Of a stretch of DNA of 29,885 nt, positions 13,671 to 21,901 are shown piece by piece. The notes under the pieces are model-generated. The model ran no database searches, was not told the origin of the DNA, and saw nothing but the letters and a program-made list of their open reading frames with translations. The stretch spans positions 1 through 29,885 of the forward strand of contig CANQDB010000004.1 in NCBI GenBank assembly GCA_947591175.1, written 5' to 3'. How positions within the stretch are numbered: the stretch's first letter is position 1; each line of letters starts with the position of its first letter. The position numbers and the translations under genes were made by a program. This DNA is from an uncultured Bacilli bacterium (GTDB lineage: Bacteria; Bacillota_I; Bacilli_A; RF39; UBA660).

Positions 13671-14621
13671 TTAGTCTTCGTCACGTAATGTAAGGCCAAG
13701 TTCTCTAATCTTATCTAAAACTTCTTTTAGAGATTTCTTTCCTAAATTACGGATTTTCATCATATCGTTTTCTGATTTATTAACTAAATCTTGTAATGTA
13801 TGAATGTTGGCTCTCTTTAAGCAGTTGTAAGCCCGAACTGAGAAATCTAAGTCTTCGATTGTTGTTTCTAGGGCTTTAGTCTTAGGATCTTCAGTCTTTT
13901 CAATCATAAGACCAGTCATATCAGCAATCGAACTTAAATCGGTCAATAATTCGAAGTGTTCAATTAAGATACGTGATGCTAGGGCTACAGCTTCTTCAGG
14001 TTTCATTGAACCATTAGTCCAGACATTTAAAATCAAACGATCGTAGTTTTCATTTTGACCTACACGAGCAGGTTCTACTTCATAGGCTACACGTTCGATT
14101 GGTGAATATAGCGAGTCAATTGCAATAGTTCCCATTTTTCTATTATCTAATAACTTTTTATTTTCTTCACTACGAACATAGCCGCGACCATTAGTTACAT
14201 TCATTTCCATAACGAGTTTTCCACCTTTTGCAAGAGTGGCAATCTCTTTATCTGGATTCATAATTTCAATATCGGCATCGTGTTCAATATCGGCAGCAGT
14301 TACTACGCCTTCTTTAGTAGCATTTAAACGAATTGTCTTTGGTTCGTTCGAATGATTCTTAATAACAATTCCCTTTAAGTTTAAAACGATAAGGGCTACA
14401 TCTTCCACAACACCATCGATAGTTTGGAACTCGTGCGAAACACCTTCGATTTTAACACTCGAAATAGCACTTCCTGGAAGAGATGATAACATTACTCTTC
14501 TTAAAGCATTTCCTAAAGTTGTTCCGAAACCTCTCTCTAATGGTTCTAATTCAAATTTTCCGAAAAAATTACTTTCGACATAATCTGTAATTTTATAGAC
14601 TGGTTTTTCAAATTGTACCAT
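13671..14621 (-). CDS. rpoA: RNA polymerase alpha subunit
   Basis: The alpha subunit assembles RNA polymerase and contacts promoter UP elements. The protein has 316 residues. The N-terminal domain shows LEPLERGFGTTLGNALRRVMLSSLPG; the C-terminal domain (from about 240) carries LDFSVRAYNCLKRANIHTLQDL and the helix-hairpin-helix MMKIRNLGKKSLKEVLDKI. The open frame reaches 14675, but ATG 14621 follows GGAGGG by seven bases and gives the expected start MVQFEKP. It follows rpsK by 19 bases, the standard alpha-operon order; rpsD is absent here, as in other Firmicutes. Confidence 0.98.
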   Translation of the reverse strand: MVQFEKPVYKITDYVESNFFGKFELEPLERGFGTTLGNALRRVMLSSLPGSAISSVKIEGVSHEFQTIDGVVEDVALIVLNLKGIVIKNHSNEPKTIRLNATKEGVVTAADIEHDADIEIMNPDKEIATLAKGGKLVMEMNVTNGRGYVRSEENKKLLDNRKMGTIAIDSLYSPIERVAYEVEPARVGQNENYDRLILNVWTNGSMKPEEAVALASRILIEHFELLTDLSSIADMTGLMIEKTEDPKTKALETTIEDLDFSVRAYNCLKRANIHTLQDLVNKSENDMMKIRNLGKKSLKEVLDKIRELGLTLRDED

Positions 14622-14640
14622 GAAACTTCCCTCCTTATTA

Positions 14641-15024
14641 TTATCCACGTGGACGTTTTGGTGGACGACAACCATTGTGTGGGATTGGGGTAACGTCTGT
14701 AATAGCCGTTACTTCTAATCCGGCAGTTTGTAATGAACGAATTGCTGTTTCACGTCCTGGTCCTAATCCTCTAACATATACTTCAACTTTACGCATACCT
14801 AAGTCGTAAGCAGCTTTACCAGCTTGTTCAGCAGCAAGTCCTGCCGCAAATGGAGTAGATTTCTTACTTCCTTTAAATCCTAAAGCACCACTTGATGCCC
14901 AACTGATAGCATTACCATCTTGGTCAGTAATCGTCGTGATCGTATTATTAAATGTTGAATGGATATGTGCGATTCCTTCAGGAACATTCTTCTTTACTTT
15001 TCTTTTTCTAGATTTGTAAGCCAT
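14641..15024 (-). CDS. rpsK: 30S ribosomal protein S11
   Basis: S11 of the small-subunit platform, 127 residues. It shows GIAHIHSTFNNTITTITDQDGNAISWASSG, GSKKSTPFAAGLAAEQAGKAA and the C-terminus VTAITDVTPIPHNGCRPPKRPRG. A GGAGG site lies before the ATG. It sits between rpsM and rpoA as usual. It is one of the strongly conserved members of the operon, and no unusual residues were noticed. Confidence 0.98.
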   Translation of the reverse strand: MAYKSRKRKVKKNVPEGIAHIHSTFNNTITTITDQDGNAISWASSGALGFKGSKKSTPFAAGLAAEQAGKAAYDLGMRKVEVYVRGLGPGRETAIRSLQTAGLEVTAITDVTPIPHNGCRPPKRPRG

Positions 15025-15054
15025 ATTCTTACCTCCTTTTTATGAATACTTAAA

Positions 15055-15420
15055 TTACTTCTTCTTATTTGCAACGGTCTTACCTTTACCTTTACGCGTT
15101 CTTGCATTACGGTTAGTTCTTTGACCTCTTACAGGTAAGCCTTTTTTATGACGTGTTCCTTGGTAAGAATTGATTTCCATTTTAGTCTTGATGTTCATAG
15201 TAACTTCACGACGTAAATCTCCTTCTACCATGTGTTTAGAAACTTCATCACGAATGCGGTTTAATTCGTCACTATCTAAGTCTTTAACCTTTTTCATTGG
15301 ATCTACTTTAGCGTCTTCGGCAATTTTCTTACCTAAACTACGACCAATTCCAAAAATATAAGTTAAGGAAATTCCAACTTGTTTATCGTTTGGAATATCT
15401 ACACCTTTAATACGTGCCAT
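15055..15420 (-). CDS. rpsM: 30S ribosomal protein S13
   Basis: S13 of the small-subunit head, 121 residues, which contacts the P-site tRNA and forms bridges to the large subunit. It begins MARIKGVDIPNDKQVGISLTYIFGIG and has the helix-two-turn-helix region, then the basic tail GLPVRGQRTNRNARTRKGKGKTVANKKK. AGGAGGTG precedes the ATG. It lies 15 bases after the rpmJ stop and 30 bases before rpsK. Confidence 0.98.
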   Translation of the reverse strand: MARIKGVDIPNDKQVGISLTYIFGIGRSLGKKIAEDAKVDPMKKVKDLDSDELNRIRDEVSKHMVEGDLRREVTMNIKTKMEINSYQGTRHKKGLPVRGQRTNRNARTRKGKGKTVANKKK

Positions 15421-15435
15421 ATCTTACACCTCCTA

Positions 15436-15549
15436 TTAACCTTGTCTTTGTTTATGTTTTGGATTAGAGCAAATAACCATTACTCTTCCATGACGCTTAA
15501 TAACTTTACATTTTGCGCATATTGGTTTTACTGATGGTTTAACTTTCAT
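15436..15549 (-). CDS. rpmJ: 50S ribosomal protein L36, zinc-binding form
   Basis: A 37-residue protein between infA and rpsM. The sequence starts MKVKPSVKPICAKCKVIKRH and ends NPKHKQRQG. C11, C14, C27 and H32 form the zinc ribbon typical of the C+ form. GGAGG lies seven bases before the ATG. Gene order infA-rpmJ-rpsM is the universal one. Its presence as a zinc form indicates no zinc-starvation replacement at this locus. Confidence 0.98.
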   Translation of the reverse strand: MKVKPSVKPICAKCKVIKRHGRVMVICSNPKHKQRQG

Positions 15550-15559
15550 AATATCCCTC

Positions 15560-15775
15560 CTATTTTCTATAGGTTATACGCCCACGTGTTAAATCGTATG
15601 GCGATAATTCTATCGTTACGGCATCACCCGGTAAAATGCGAATGTAATTCATTCGGATTTTACCAGAAACGTGAGCTTCTATAATGTGTCCGTTAGCAAG
15701 TTCGACTTTGAACTTTCCTCCTGGAATGATTTCAAGTACTTTTCCTTCTACTTCAATGGTATCATCTTTAGCCAT
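15560..15775 (-). CDS. infA: Translation initiation factor IF-1
   Basis: IF-1 binds the ribosomal A site during initiation. The protein has 71 residues and is a single OB fold, with EVEGKVLEIIPGGKFKVELANGH, the loop HVSGKIRMNYIRILPGDAVTIELSPYDLTRGRITYR. The ribosome-binding site AGGAG lies inside the last codons of map, only four bases upstream, so translation is probably coupled. It lies between map and rpmJ. Confidence 0.98.
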   Translation of the reverse strand: MAKDDTIEVEGKVLEIIPGGKFKVELANGHIIEAHVSGKIRMNYIRILPGDAVTIELSPYDLTRGRITYRK

Positions 15776-15779
15776 ATCT

Positions 15780-16526
15780 TCACGCTCCTGTCAAAATTTG
15801 GTATCCATCTTTGGTCACCACAACGGTATGTTCAAAATGTGCCGAAGGGAGTCCATCTTCTGTTTCGATGGTCCAATCATTATCTAAAATATAGATTTCT
15901 TTACTACCTAAGTTTAACATCGGTTCAACAGCAATTACCATGCCTTCTCTAAGTAATGGCCCAGTTCCAGCTTTTCCATAGTTTGGAACTTCAGGATCTT
16001 CGTGGACACTCGTTCCAACACCGTGACCAACTAATTCTCTAACTACTCCTAAGTTATGGGCTTTGGCATAAGTTTCAATGGCATGTCCGATATCGCCGAT
16101 GCGGTTTCCTGGTTTAATTTGAGCAAGGCCTTCAAACAAAGCTTTTTCAGTATGTTCCATAAGATATTGTTTTTCCTTGCTGATGTCTCCGACGGCATAA
16201 GTCCATGCGGAGTCACCATGGTAACCTTTATAACATGCTCCAATATCAATCGAGATAATATCGCCATTTTTTAAGCGGTAATTACTAGGAATTCCATGTA
16301 CTACTTCGTTATTAACACTCGTACAAAGTGTAGCCGGAAAACCTTCGTAACCTTTGAAAGAAGGGGTTGCTCCTTGTGAACGAATAAAGTCTTCCGCAAG
16401 GCGATCTAATTCTTTAGTCGTAATTCCTTCTTTAACGTAAGGCTTTAGATATTGATGAGTTTTATAAACGATGTTACCAGCTATTTTTAAAAGTTCGATT
16501 TCTCTAGGACTTTTAATCGTAATCAT
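15780..16526 (-). CDS. map: Methionine aminopeptidase, type I
   Basis: It removes the initiator methionine from new proteins. The 248-residue protein carries the five metal ligands D94, D105, H168, E201 and E232, and the substrate histidine H77 (VVHGIP). GHGVGTSVHEDPEVPNYG and the end HFEHTVVVTKDG are typical. There is no N-terminal zinc-finger extension. The ATG directly follows the adk stop codon (TAAATG). Position in adk-map-infA is standard for Firmicutes. Confidence 0.98.
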   Translation of the reverse strand: MITIKSPREIELLKIAGNIVYKTHQYLKPYVKEGITTKELDRLAEDFIRSQGATPSFKGYEGFPATLCTSVNNEVVHGIPSNYRLKNGDIISIDIGACYKGYHGDSAWTYAVGDISKEKQYLMEHTEKALFEGLAQIKPGNRIGDIGHAIETYAKAHNLGVVRELVGHGVGTSVHEDPEVPNYGKAGTGPLLREGMVIAVEPMLNLGSKEIYILDNDWTIETEDGLPSAHFEHTVVVTKDGYQILTGA

Positions 16527-17186
16527 TTATTTCATCTCACGATCTAAAATAGTTTTTATCTTTTGGAAGGTATACTCTTTATCGTGTGAAGCATCAATCG
16601 TATAGAGATTACCTTTTTGTTGATAGTAATCAATTAACGGTTGAGTCTTTTCTAAGTATGTTTCATACCTCGTCTTAAAAGAAGTTGGATTATCATCTTC
16701 TCTTTGATAAAGATGGCCACCACATTTATTACATATACCTATTATCTTTGGTTTGGCTTCGTCGATGTTGACGTTATAGATTGCTCCACAGTCCTTACAA
16801 AGCCTCCGACCGGTAATTCTTTGTTCTAGTAATTCTTTAGGGGCTTCAAGATAGAAGACATAGCCTAATTTTAAACCTAAATCTTCTAAAATGTGTTCGT
16901 ATTCTTCAGCTTGTTCGACATTTCGTGGAAAACCATCTAAGATAAAGCCTTCGTTAGGGTTAAGTGTTTCTAATCTTCTTTTTAAAATCTCGTACATGAT
17001 ATCGTCTGATACAAACTTTCCTTGAGCGATGGTCTCTCTTATTTGTTTCCCTAATTCGTCTTCTTGTTTAGTGGCTTCTCTTAGTAAGTCACCAGTTGAA
17101 ATATGGGCTAAGTGATAAGCATTTTTTAATATTTCGGCTTGGGTACCCTTGCCTGCGGCAGGGGGTGCTAATAGAATTACATTCAT
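16527..17186 (-). CDS. adk: Adenylate kinase with zinc lid
   Basis: It catalyses ATP + AMP to 2 ADP. The 219-residue protein has the AMP site (STGDLLR, GFPRN at 85-89) and the long lid with four zinc cysteines (C130, C133, C152, C155), as in Gram-positive enzymes. The P-loop reads APPAAGKGT (7-15): the first Gly and the Gly of GAGK are both Ala, while K13 is kept. The start overlaps the secY stop as ATGA. Function is not in doubt. Confidence 0.97.
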   Translation of the reverse strand: MNVILLAPPAAGKGTQAEILKNAYHLAHISTGDLLREATKQEDELGKQIRETIAQGKFVSDDIMYEILKRRLETLNPNEGFILDGFPRNVEQAEEYEHILEDLGLKLGYVFYLEAPKELLEQRITGRRLCKDCGAIYNVNIDEAKPKIIGICNKCGGHLYQREDDNPTSFKTRYETYLEKTQPLIDYYQQKGNLYTIDASHDKEYTFQKIKTILDREMK

Positions 17187-18466
17187 CTTCTTGCGTACCC
17201 TTTCTTGTAACTTCTACTGACTAGGCTTCCCTCTAGTTGTTTGTAAGTTTCAAGGGCAACTCCTACAACGATTAAGAGTCCTGTTCCTCCAAGAGTTACT
17301 TGTGAAGATAATTCGATTCCATCGATTAAGCCCATACCTGCTGAAAATAAAATAGGTAAAACGGCTAGAATAATTAAGAAGATAGAACCGACAACAGTTA
17401 ATCTCGTAAGGACCTTACTTACATAATCTTCAGTATCTTTACCAGGACGAACACCAGGAATATAGCCACCATTATTTTGTAAGTTCTTGGCTAGTTCATC
17501 AGGTTTCATTTGAATGAACGTATAGAAATAACCGAAGAAGAAAATCAAAACAACGTAGATAAGGAATCCTACTGGAGTCGTATAAGATAAATAACTGTTA
17601 ACGAAATTTGTGAATCCTTCGTTGTTGATAAATTGGGCAATTGCGGCTGGAATCGATAAGAAGGTTGAAGCAAAGATAACGGGAACTACTCCTGCCGAAT
17701 TAATCTTAATTGGCATGTAACTCTGTTGTCCACCAAACGCACTTGTCGATTTGTTAGCATATTGCACAGGAATTTTACGATCGGCTTCCTGAACCCAAAT
17801 AACACCGATAATAATTAAGAAATAAACGATTACGAAAGCAATAAATAAAGCGATTCCTAAAATATTATTGATACTAGAATTTAGAACCAATCCCATGAAT
17901 GCATCGATAAACATTTGCGGAAGAGTGGCAATAATTCCAGCCATGATAATTAGGGAAATACCATTACCAATCCCTTTTTGCGTAATTTGATCTCCTAACC
18001 ATAGAGTGAAGGCAGTACCTGCTGTAAGAACTGTCGCAACATACAAGTAATCGAAAGTCGACGCAGTCTTACCCATGAAGGCATAAGCAAAAGCAAATCC
18101 TTCGATAAAAGCAAAAGCAATACCCATATAACGGCTTATTTGATTAATTTTTTGACGACCTACCGGTCCTTGATCAGCAAGTTCGCTAAAATAAGGAACG
18201 ATATCCATCTGTAATAATTGCATGATGATCGTCGCAGTAATGTACGGCATAACACCTAGAGCAAAAATAGAAAATTGTTTAAAGGCTCCACCACCCATAA
18301 CGTTTACTAATTCTAGAAAACCTAGGTTGGTATCGATCTTAGGTGTGCCGGGTACTTGAATAGACGTACCTACGATGAAAATCAATAATGCTCCTAACGT
18401 GAACCAAATTCTCTTACGTAAGTCTTTGTTCGTTGGGGCAAAAATTTGTTTCATAGTCTGAAACAT
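17183..18466 (-). CDS. secY: Preprotein translocase subunit SecY
   Basis: SecY is the channel of the Sec system that exports and inserts proteins in the cytoplasmic membrane. The protein has 427 residues with ten hydrophobic helices. Recognisable parts are the plug and second helix region (GGGAFKQFSIFALGVMPYITATIIMQLLQM), KGIGNGISLIIMAGI, KINSAGVVPVIFAST and the end LVSRSYKKGY. GAGGTGA, which lies in the last codons of rplO, serves as the ribosome-binding site. Position between rplO and adk is standard. Confidence 0.98.
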   Translation of the reverse strand: MFQTMKQIFAPTNKDLRKRIWFTLGALLIFIVGTSIQVPGTPKIDTNLGFLELVNVMGGGAFKQFSIFALGVMPYITATIIMQLLQMDIVPYFSELADQGPVGRQKINQISRYMGIAFAFIEGFAFAYAFMGKTASTFDYLYVATVLTAGTAFTLWLGDQITQKGIGNGISLIIMAGIIATLPQMFIDAFMGLVLNSSINNILGIALFIAFVIVYFLIIIGVIWVQEADRKIPVQYANKSTSAFGGQQSYMPIKINSAGVVPVIFASTFLSIPAAIAQFINNEGFTNFVNSYLSYTTPVGFLIYVVLIFFFGYFYTFIQMKPDELAKNLQNNGGYIPGVRPGKDTEDYVSKVLTRLTVVGSIFLIILAVLPILFSAGMGLIDGIELSSQVTLGGTGLLIVVGVALETYKQLEGSLVSRSYKKGYARR

Positions 18467-18467
18467 C

Positions 18468-18911
18468 TTAGATCACCTCAGCTTTGCTACCTGACTTTTC
18501 TATTTTTTCTAAGGCACTACTCGAGAATTTGTTTGCTTGAATAGTAAGTTTCTTTGTTAATTCTCCATTACCTAATACTTTAATTCCTGCTAATTCTTTA
18601 TTGACAAGACCTTTCTCTTTTAAGAGTGCAGGAGTTACAACGGTCTTATCATCGAATACGTTTAAATCACTTAAATTAACTACAGCATAAGTGAGTTTGA
18701 ATTTAGCATTACTAAATCCTCTTTTTGGTAAACGTCTATATAGTGGTAATTGTCCTCCTTCGAAAACAGGATTTACTCCTCCACCACTACGAGCGTTTTG
18801 TCCTTTATGACCTTTTCCACTTGTCTTTCCTAAACCACTTCCAGAACCACGTCCAACTCTTTTAGCCTTGAACGTTGCTCCTTCATTTTTCTTTAATTCA
18901 TGTAACTTCAT
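18468..18911 (-). CDS. rplO: 50S ribosomal protein L15
   Basis: L15 of the large subunit, 147 residues. It starts MKLHELKKNEGATFKAKRVGRGSGSGLGKTSGKGHKGQ-type glycine-rich basic RNA-binding arm, then GGQLPLYRRLPKRGF. The start codon overlaps the rpsE stop by one base (TAATG). In most Firmicutes rpmD lies between rpsE and rplO; here there is no room for it. Confidence 0.98.
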   Translation of the reverse strand: MKLHELKKNEGATFKAKRVGRGSGSGLGKTSGKGHKGQNARSGGGVNPVFEGGQLPLYRRLPKRGFSNAKFKLTYAVVNLSDLNVFDDKTVVTPALLKEKGLVNKELAGIKVLGNGELTKKLTIQANKFSSSALEKIEKSGSKAEVI

Positions 18912-19426
18912 TATCCTAAAATCTCCTCTTTTGTCTTTCCTCTTAGATTTGCTACTTCATCGATTGTATGTGTTGATTTTAGTGCATTAATTGTAGCAGT
19001 TGCCATGTTTAGTTTAGTTCTTGAACCAAGTGATTTAGAAAGAATATCGTGGATTCCCGCTAACTCGAGAATAGCTCTGACTGCTCCACCAGCGATAACT
19101 CCAGTACCAGGATAAGCCGGTTTTAACATAACCTTAGCAGCTCCACTAGTACCGATTGCTTCATGAGCGATCGTTCTATCATCTACGAGCGGTATTTTAA
19201 CTACATTTTTAGTTGCAGCTTGAATTGCTTTTTTAATGGCATCTGGTACTTCGGCAGCTTTTCCGATACCTAAGCCAACTTGACCATGTCTATCCCCAAC
19301 AACAACAGTAGCCGAGAATCTACGTTGACGTCCTCCAGTCGTTACTTTCGTTACGGCTTTGATTTCGACAACTTGTTCTTCAAATTGCTTTTCTTGTTTC
19401 TTTGGGTCCATGTTTTTCTTTTGCAT
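18911..19426 (-). CDS. rpsE: 30S ribosomal protein S5
   Basis: S5 of the small subunit, 171 residues, important for decoding accuracy. It contains the RNA-binding domain VVEIKAVTKVTTGGRQRRFSA, followed by DRHGQVGLGIGKAAEVPDAIKKA and the second domain with MLKPAYPGTGVIAGGAVRAILELAG. The ribosome-binding site GGAGGG is present. Directly followed by rplO with a one-base overlap, with no rpmD in between. Confidence 0.98.
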   Translation of the reverse strand: MQKKNMDPKKQEKQFEEQVVEIKAVTKVTTGGRQRRFSATVVVGDRHGQVGLGIGKAAEVPDAIKKAIQAATKNVVKIPLVDDRTIAHEAIGTSGAAKVMLKPAYPGTGVIAGGAVRAILELAGIHDILSKSLGSRTKLNMATATINALKSTHTIDEVANLRGKTKEEILG

Positions 19427-19438
19427 AATACCCTCCTA

Positions 19439-19795
19439 TTAGAATTCTAATCCTTTATTACGTGCAGCCTCTGCAAGACTTGCTACACGTCCATGATAAA
19501 GGTATCCTCCTCTATCAAATACCACTGATTTAATGCCAGCCTTGATAGCTTTGTCAGCGATTTTTTCTCCTACTTTAGCTGCGGCTTCTTTGTTTCCACC
19601 ATTTTTAAGGTTTAATTCCATACTTGAAGCACTTACTAAAGTAGTACCTGTTTCGTCATCGATAATTTGTGCTGTGATATTTTTGTTAGAACGGAACACA
19701 TTTAATCTTGGTTTAGTAGCTGTTCCTTTAACTGTCTCACGAACACGCTCATGACGCGTAAGACGCATTTGGTTGCGTGATTCTTTTTTAATCAT
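19439..19795 (-). CDS. rplR: 50S ribosomal protein L18
   Basis: L18 binds 5S rRNA in the central protuberance. The protein is 118 residues, with RHERVRETVKGTATKPRLNVFRSNKNITAQIIDD and the end GIKSVVFDRGGYLYHGRVASLAEAARNKGLEF. The start ATG 19795 has GGGAG eight to nine bases upstream. It lies between rplF and rpsE, in the normal order. Confidence 0.98.
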   Translation of the reverse strand: MIKKESRNQMRLTRHERVRETVKGTATKPRLNVFRSNKNITAQIIDDETGTTLVSASSMELNLKNGGNKEAAAKVGEKIADKAIKAGIKSVVFDRGGYLYHGRVASLAEAARNKGLEF

Positions 19796-19833
19796 AAGTA
19801 AATTCTCCCTTCTTACTTATTCTACTACTTTGA

Positions 19834-20373
19834 TTAAGCAGCTTTCTTTCCTTCTTTACGACGAACTTGTTCGTCTTTATAACGAATTCCTTTTCCTTTG
19901 TAAGGTTCAGGTTGTTTAACCTTTCTTACATTGGCAGCGAATTCTCCAACTTTAATTTTATCGATTCCCTTAATGGTAATTTCTGTATTACTTGGGGACT
20001 CAACTTTAATTCCTTCAGGGATTGCTAGTTCGACAGGATGAGAAAATCCTGCATTGATAACTAGAGTGTTTCCCTTTAAGTTAAAACGATATCCAACACC
20101 GATGATTTCAAGGGCTTTTTCGTATCCTTTAGTAACACCTTCGATCATGTTATTGATGTTGGCATTAACGGTTCCATGCATAGATCTCGTTTTAATTTCA
20201 TCGTTACTTCTTTTTACATGTATTTCGTTTCCGTCTACATTAACGGTAATATCTTTGTTAGTTAATGCTGTCTTAAGTTCACCTTTTGGTCCTTTAACTG
20301 TTACAACATCGTCATTTACATCTACAGTAACGCCTTCTGGTATTACTAGTTTTCTATTACCAATACGACTCAT
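19834..20373 (-). CDS. rplF: 50S ribosomal protein L6
   Basis: L6 lies near the factor-binding site of the large subunit. The protein has 179 residues and two similar domains. It starts MSRIGNRKLVIPEGVTVDV and ends with LKGNTLVINAGFSHPVE, then EPYKGKGIRYKDEQVRRKEGKKAA, the family's closing motif. AAGGAGG precedes the ATG. The gene is followed by a 38-base gap before rplR, one of the longer gaps in the operon, with no hairpin noticed. Confidence 0.98.
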   Translation of the reverse strand: MSRIGNRKLVIPEGVTVDVNDDVVTVKGPKGELKTALTNKDITVNVDGNEIHVKRSNDEIKTRSMHGTVNANINNMIEGVTKGYEKALEIIGVGYRFNLKGNTLVINAGFSHPVELAIPEGIKVESPSNTEITIKGIDKIKVGEFAANVRKVKQPEPYKGKGIRYKDEQVRRKEGKKAA

Positions 20374-20398
20374 ATTGACACCTCCTTATTATTTTTAA

Positions 20399-20800
20399 TT
20401 ACCAAATATAGGCTAATACTTCGCCACCAAGATTTTGGCGTCTTGCCTCTTTGTCGGTCATAATGCCTTTAGAGGTTGAAATAATAGCAATTCCTAAACC
20501 ATTTAATACTTTAGGTACTTCTTCTTTCTTTGCATAAACACGAAGACCTGGTTTAGAAATACGTTTTAATCCTGTAATTACTCTTTCTTTATTGTGTCCA
20601 TATTTAAGTGTTAAAAGAATCGTGCCTTGCGCATTATCTTTTTCTAACTTGTAATCTTCAATAAATCCCTCTTCTTTTAAAATCTTAGCAAGTTCTAGTT
20701 TTAATTTAGAAGCAGGAACATTTACTTCTTTGTATCGCATTTGATTAGCATTACGGATTCTCGTAAGCATATCTGCGATGGTATCGGTTACTACAGCCAT
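20399..20800 (-). CDS. rpsH: 30S ribosomal protein S8
   Basis: S8 binds 16S rRNA early in assembly and in some bacteria represses the spc operon. The protein has 133 residues. Landmarks are DTIADMLTRIRNANQMRYKEV, KRISKPGLRVYAKKEEVPKVLNGLGIAIISTSKG and the end EARRQNLGGEVLAYIW. AAGGAGG lies before the ATG. It sits between rpsN and rplF. Confidence 0.98.
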   Translation of the reverse strand: MAVVTDTIADMLTRIRNANQMRYKEVNVPASKLKLELAKILKEEGFIEDYKLEKDNAQGTILLTLKYGHNKERVITGLKRISKPGLRVYAKKEEVPKVLNGLGIAIISTSKGIMTDKEARRQNLGGEVLAYIW

Positions 20801-20821
20801 TTTATTTTCCTCCTTCCCAAA

Positions 20822-21007
20822 TTACCAGCTTGATTTCTTAACACCTGGTATTTGTCCTTTATACGCTAACTCTCTAAAACAAATACGGCATACACCAAAT
20901 TTACTCATTACGGCGTGTGGTCGTCCACATCTTTGGCAACGCGTATATTCACGTACTTTAAATTTCTTTGGACGATTAGCTTTTACAATCATACTTTTCT
21001 TTGCCAT
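20822..21007 (-). CDS. rpsN: 30S ribosomal protein S14, type Z
   Basis: S14 in the short zinc-binding form (61 residues), with C24, C27, C40 and C43 arranged as CxxC and CxxC around GRPHAVMSKFGV, and the motif ICFRELAYKGQIPGVKKSSW. It sits between rplE and rpsH, as in Gram-positive bacteria. The zinc-independent long form is not in this window. Confidence 0.98.
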   Translation of the reverse strand: MAKKSMIVKANRPKKFKVREYTRCQRCGRPHAVMSKFGVCRICFRELAYKGQIPGVKKSSW

Positions 21008-21020
21008 AAATTATCCTCCC

Positions 21021-21560
21021 TTACTTTCTGAAAGGCATTCCTAATTCGCTTAACAAATCGTAAGCTTCTTCGTTAGTCTTAGCACTAGTTACGAATACGA
21101 TATCCATACCACGTACTTTAACGACATTATCGAATTCGATCTCTGAGAAAATTAATTGTTCTTTAATACCTAAAGTGTAATTTCCTCTACCATCGAACGC
21201 TCTTGGACTTACTCCACGGAAATCTCTTACGCGAGGAAGTCCGATTGAAAATAACTTATCCATGAAGTTGTACATGTTTTCTCCACGTAGAGTTACTTTG
21301 CAACCAATCGATTGACCTTCTCTTACCTTAAATCCAGCAATAGATTTCTTTGCTTTGGTAATAACTGGATGTTGTCCTGAAATAACTTCGAGATCTTTTG
21401 CCGCTGCTTCAATAAGTTTAGAGTTTTGAGTTGCATCTCCTACTCCCATATTGATAACAATCTTCTCTAGTTTTGGAACTTCCATTACGGTTTTATAACC
21501 ATGTTTTTTTGTTAAACTTGGAATAATTTCTTTCAAGTATTTTTCTTTTAGGCGGTTCAT
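21021..21560 (-). CDS. rplE: 50S ribosomal protein L5
   Basis: L5 binds 5S rRNA and touches the P-site tRNA. The protein has 179 residues, the normal length. It shows VPKLEKIVINMGVGDATQNSK, KKSIAGFKVREGQSIGCKVTLRG, and FRGVSPRAFDGRGNYTLGIKEQLIFSEI, ending AYDLLSELGMPFRK. AGGAGGG lies ahead of the ATG. It follows rplX by 18 bases. Confidence 0.98.
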   Translation of the reverse strand: MNRLKEKYLKEIIPSLTKKHGYKTVMEVPKLEKIVINMGVGDATQNSKLIEAAAKDLEVISGQHPVITKAKKSIAGFKVREGQSIGCKVTLRGENMYNFMDKLFSIGLPRVRDFRGVSPRAFDGRGNYTLGIKEQLIFSEIEFDNVVKVRGMDIVFVTSAKTNEEAYDLLSELGMPFRK

Positions 21561-21578
21561 AAATTACCCTCCTTCCAA

Positions 21579-21890
21579 CTAGTTCGACTTAGCACTTGAT
21601 TTTTTTGTGCTCTTGGTCGTTTTCTTGGTTTCTTTTTCTTCTTTTTTTGCGGGGCGCGCGTCTTTTTTATCTTTCGAATCAAGTAATTTTACATTAGAGG
21701 CATGGATTGGATGAGATACTTCTTGAATACCTCCACTTACTTGGCCATTACCTTTCATGTGTTTCTTAACAATATTAGCACCTTCAACAATTACTTTATT
21801 TTCTTTACTTAAGGTTTTAATTATTTTACCTTCTTTACCTTTACTCGACCCAGCGATTACTCTAACTTTGTCTCCTACTTTAAGATTCAT
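21579..21890 (-). CDS. rplX: 50S ribosomal protein L24 with charged C-terminal tail
   Basis: L24 starts large-subunit assembly. The KOW core occupies residues 1-72 (VGDKVRVIAGSSKGKEGKI, IVKKHMKGN, SHPIHASNVKLLD). Residues 73-103 are a low-complexity tail of Lys, Glu, Thr and Ser (DKKDARPAKKEEKETKK then TTKSTKKSS). Ordinary L24 proteins of this length end in a folded zinc-like or KTG segment after residue 72, so the tail looks like a replacement. The gene order rplN-rplX-rplE is standard. Confidence 0.96.
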   Translation of the reverse strand: MNLKVGDKVRVIAGSSKGKEGKIIKTLSKENKVIVEGANIVKKHMKGNGQVSGGIQEVSHPIHASNVKLLDSKDKKDARPAKKEEKETKKTTKSTKKSSAKSN

Positions 21891-21901
21891 AATATCCTCC
21901 C

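Noticed and set aside
14641..14654. TTATCCACGTGGAC palindrome at the end of rpsK
   Set aside because: It resembles the dispersed palindrome arms but has no seven-base spacer, and it encodes the conserved S11 C-terminus (PRG-stop), which explains it.
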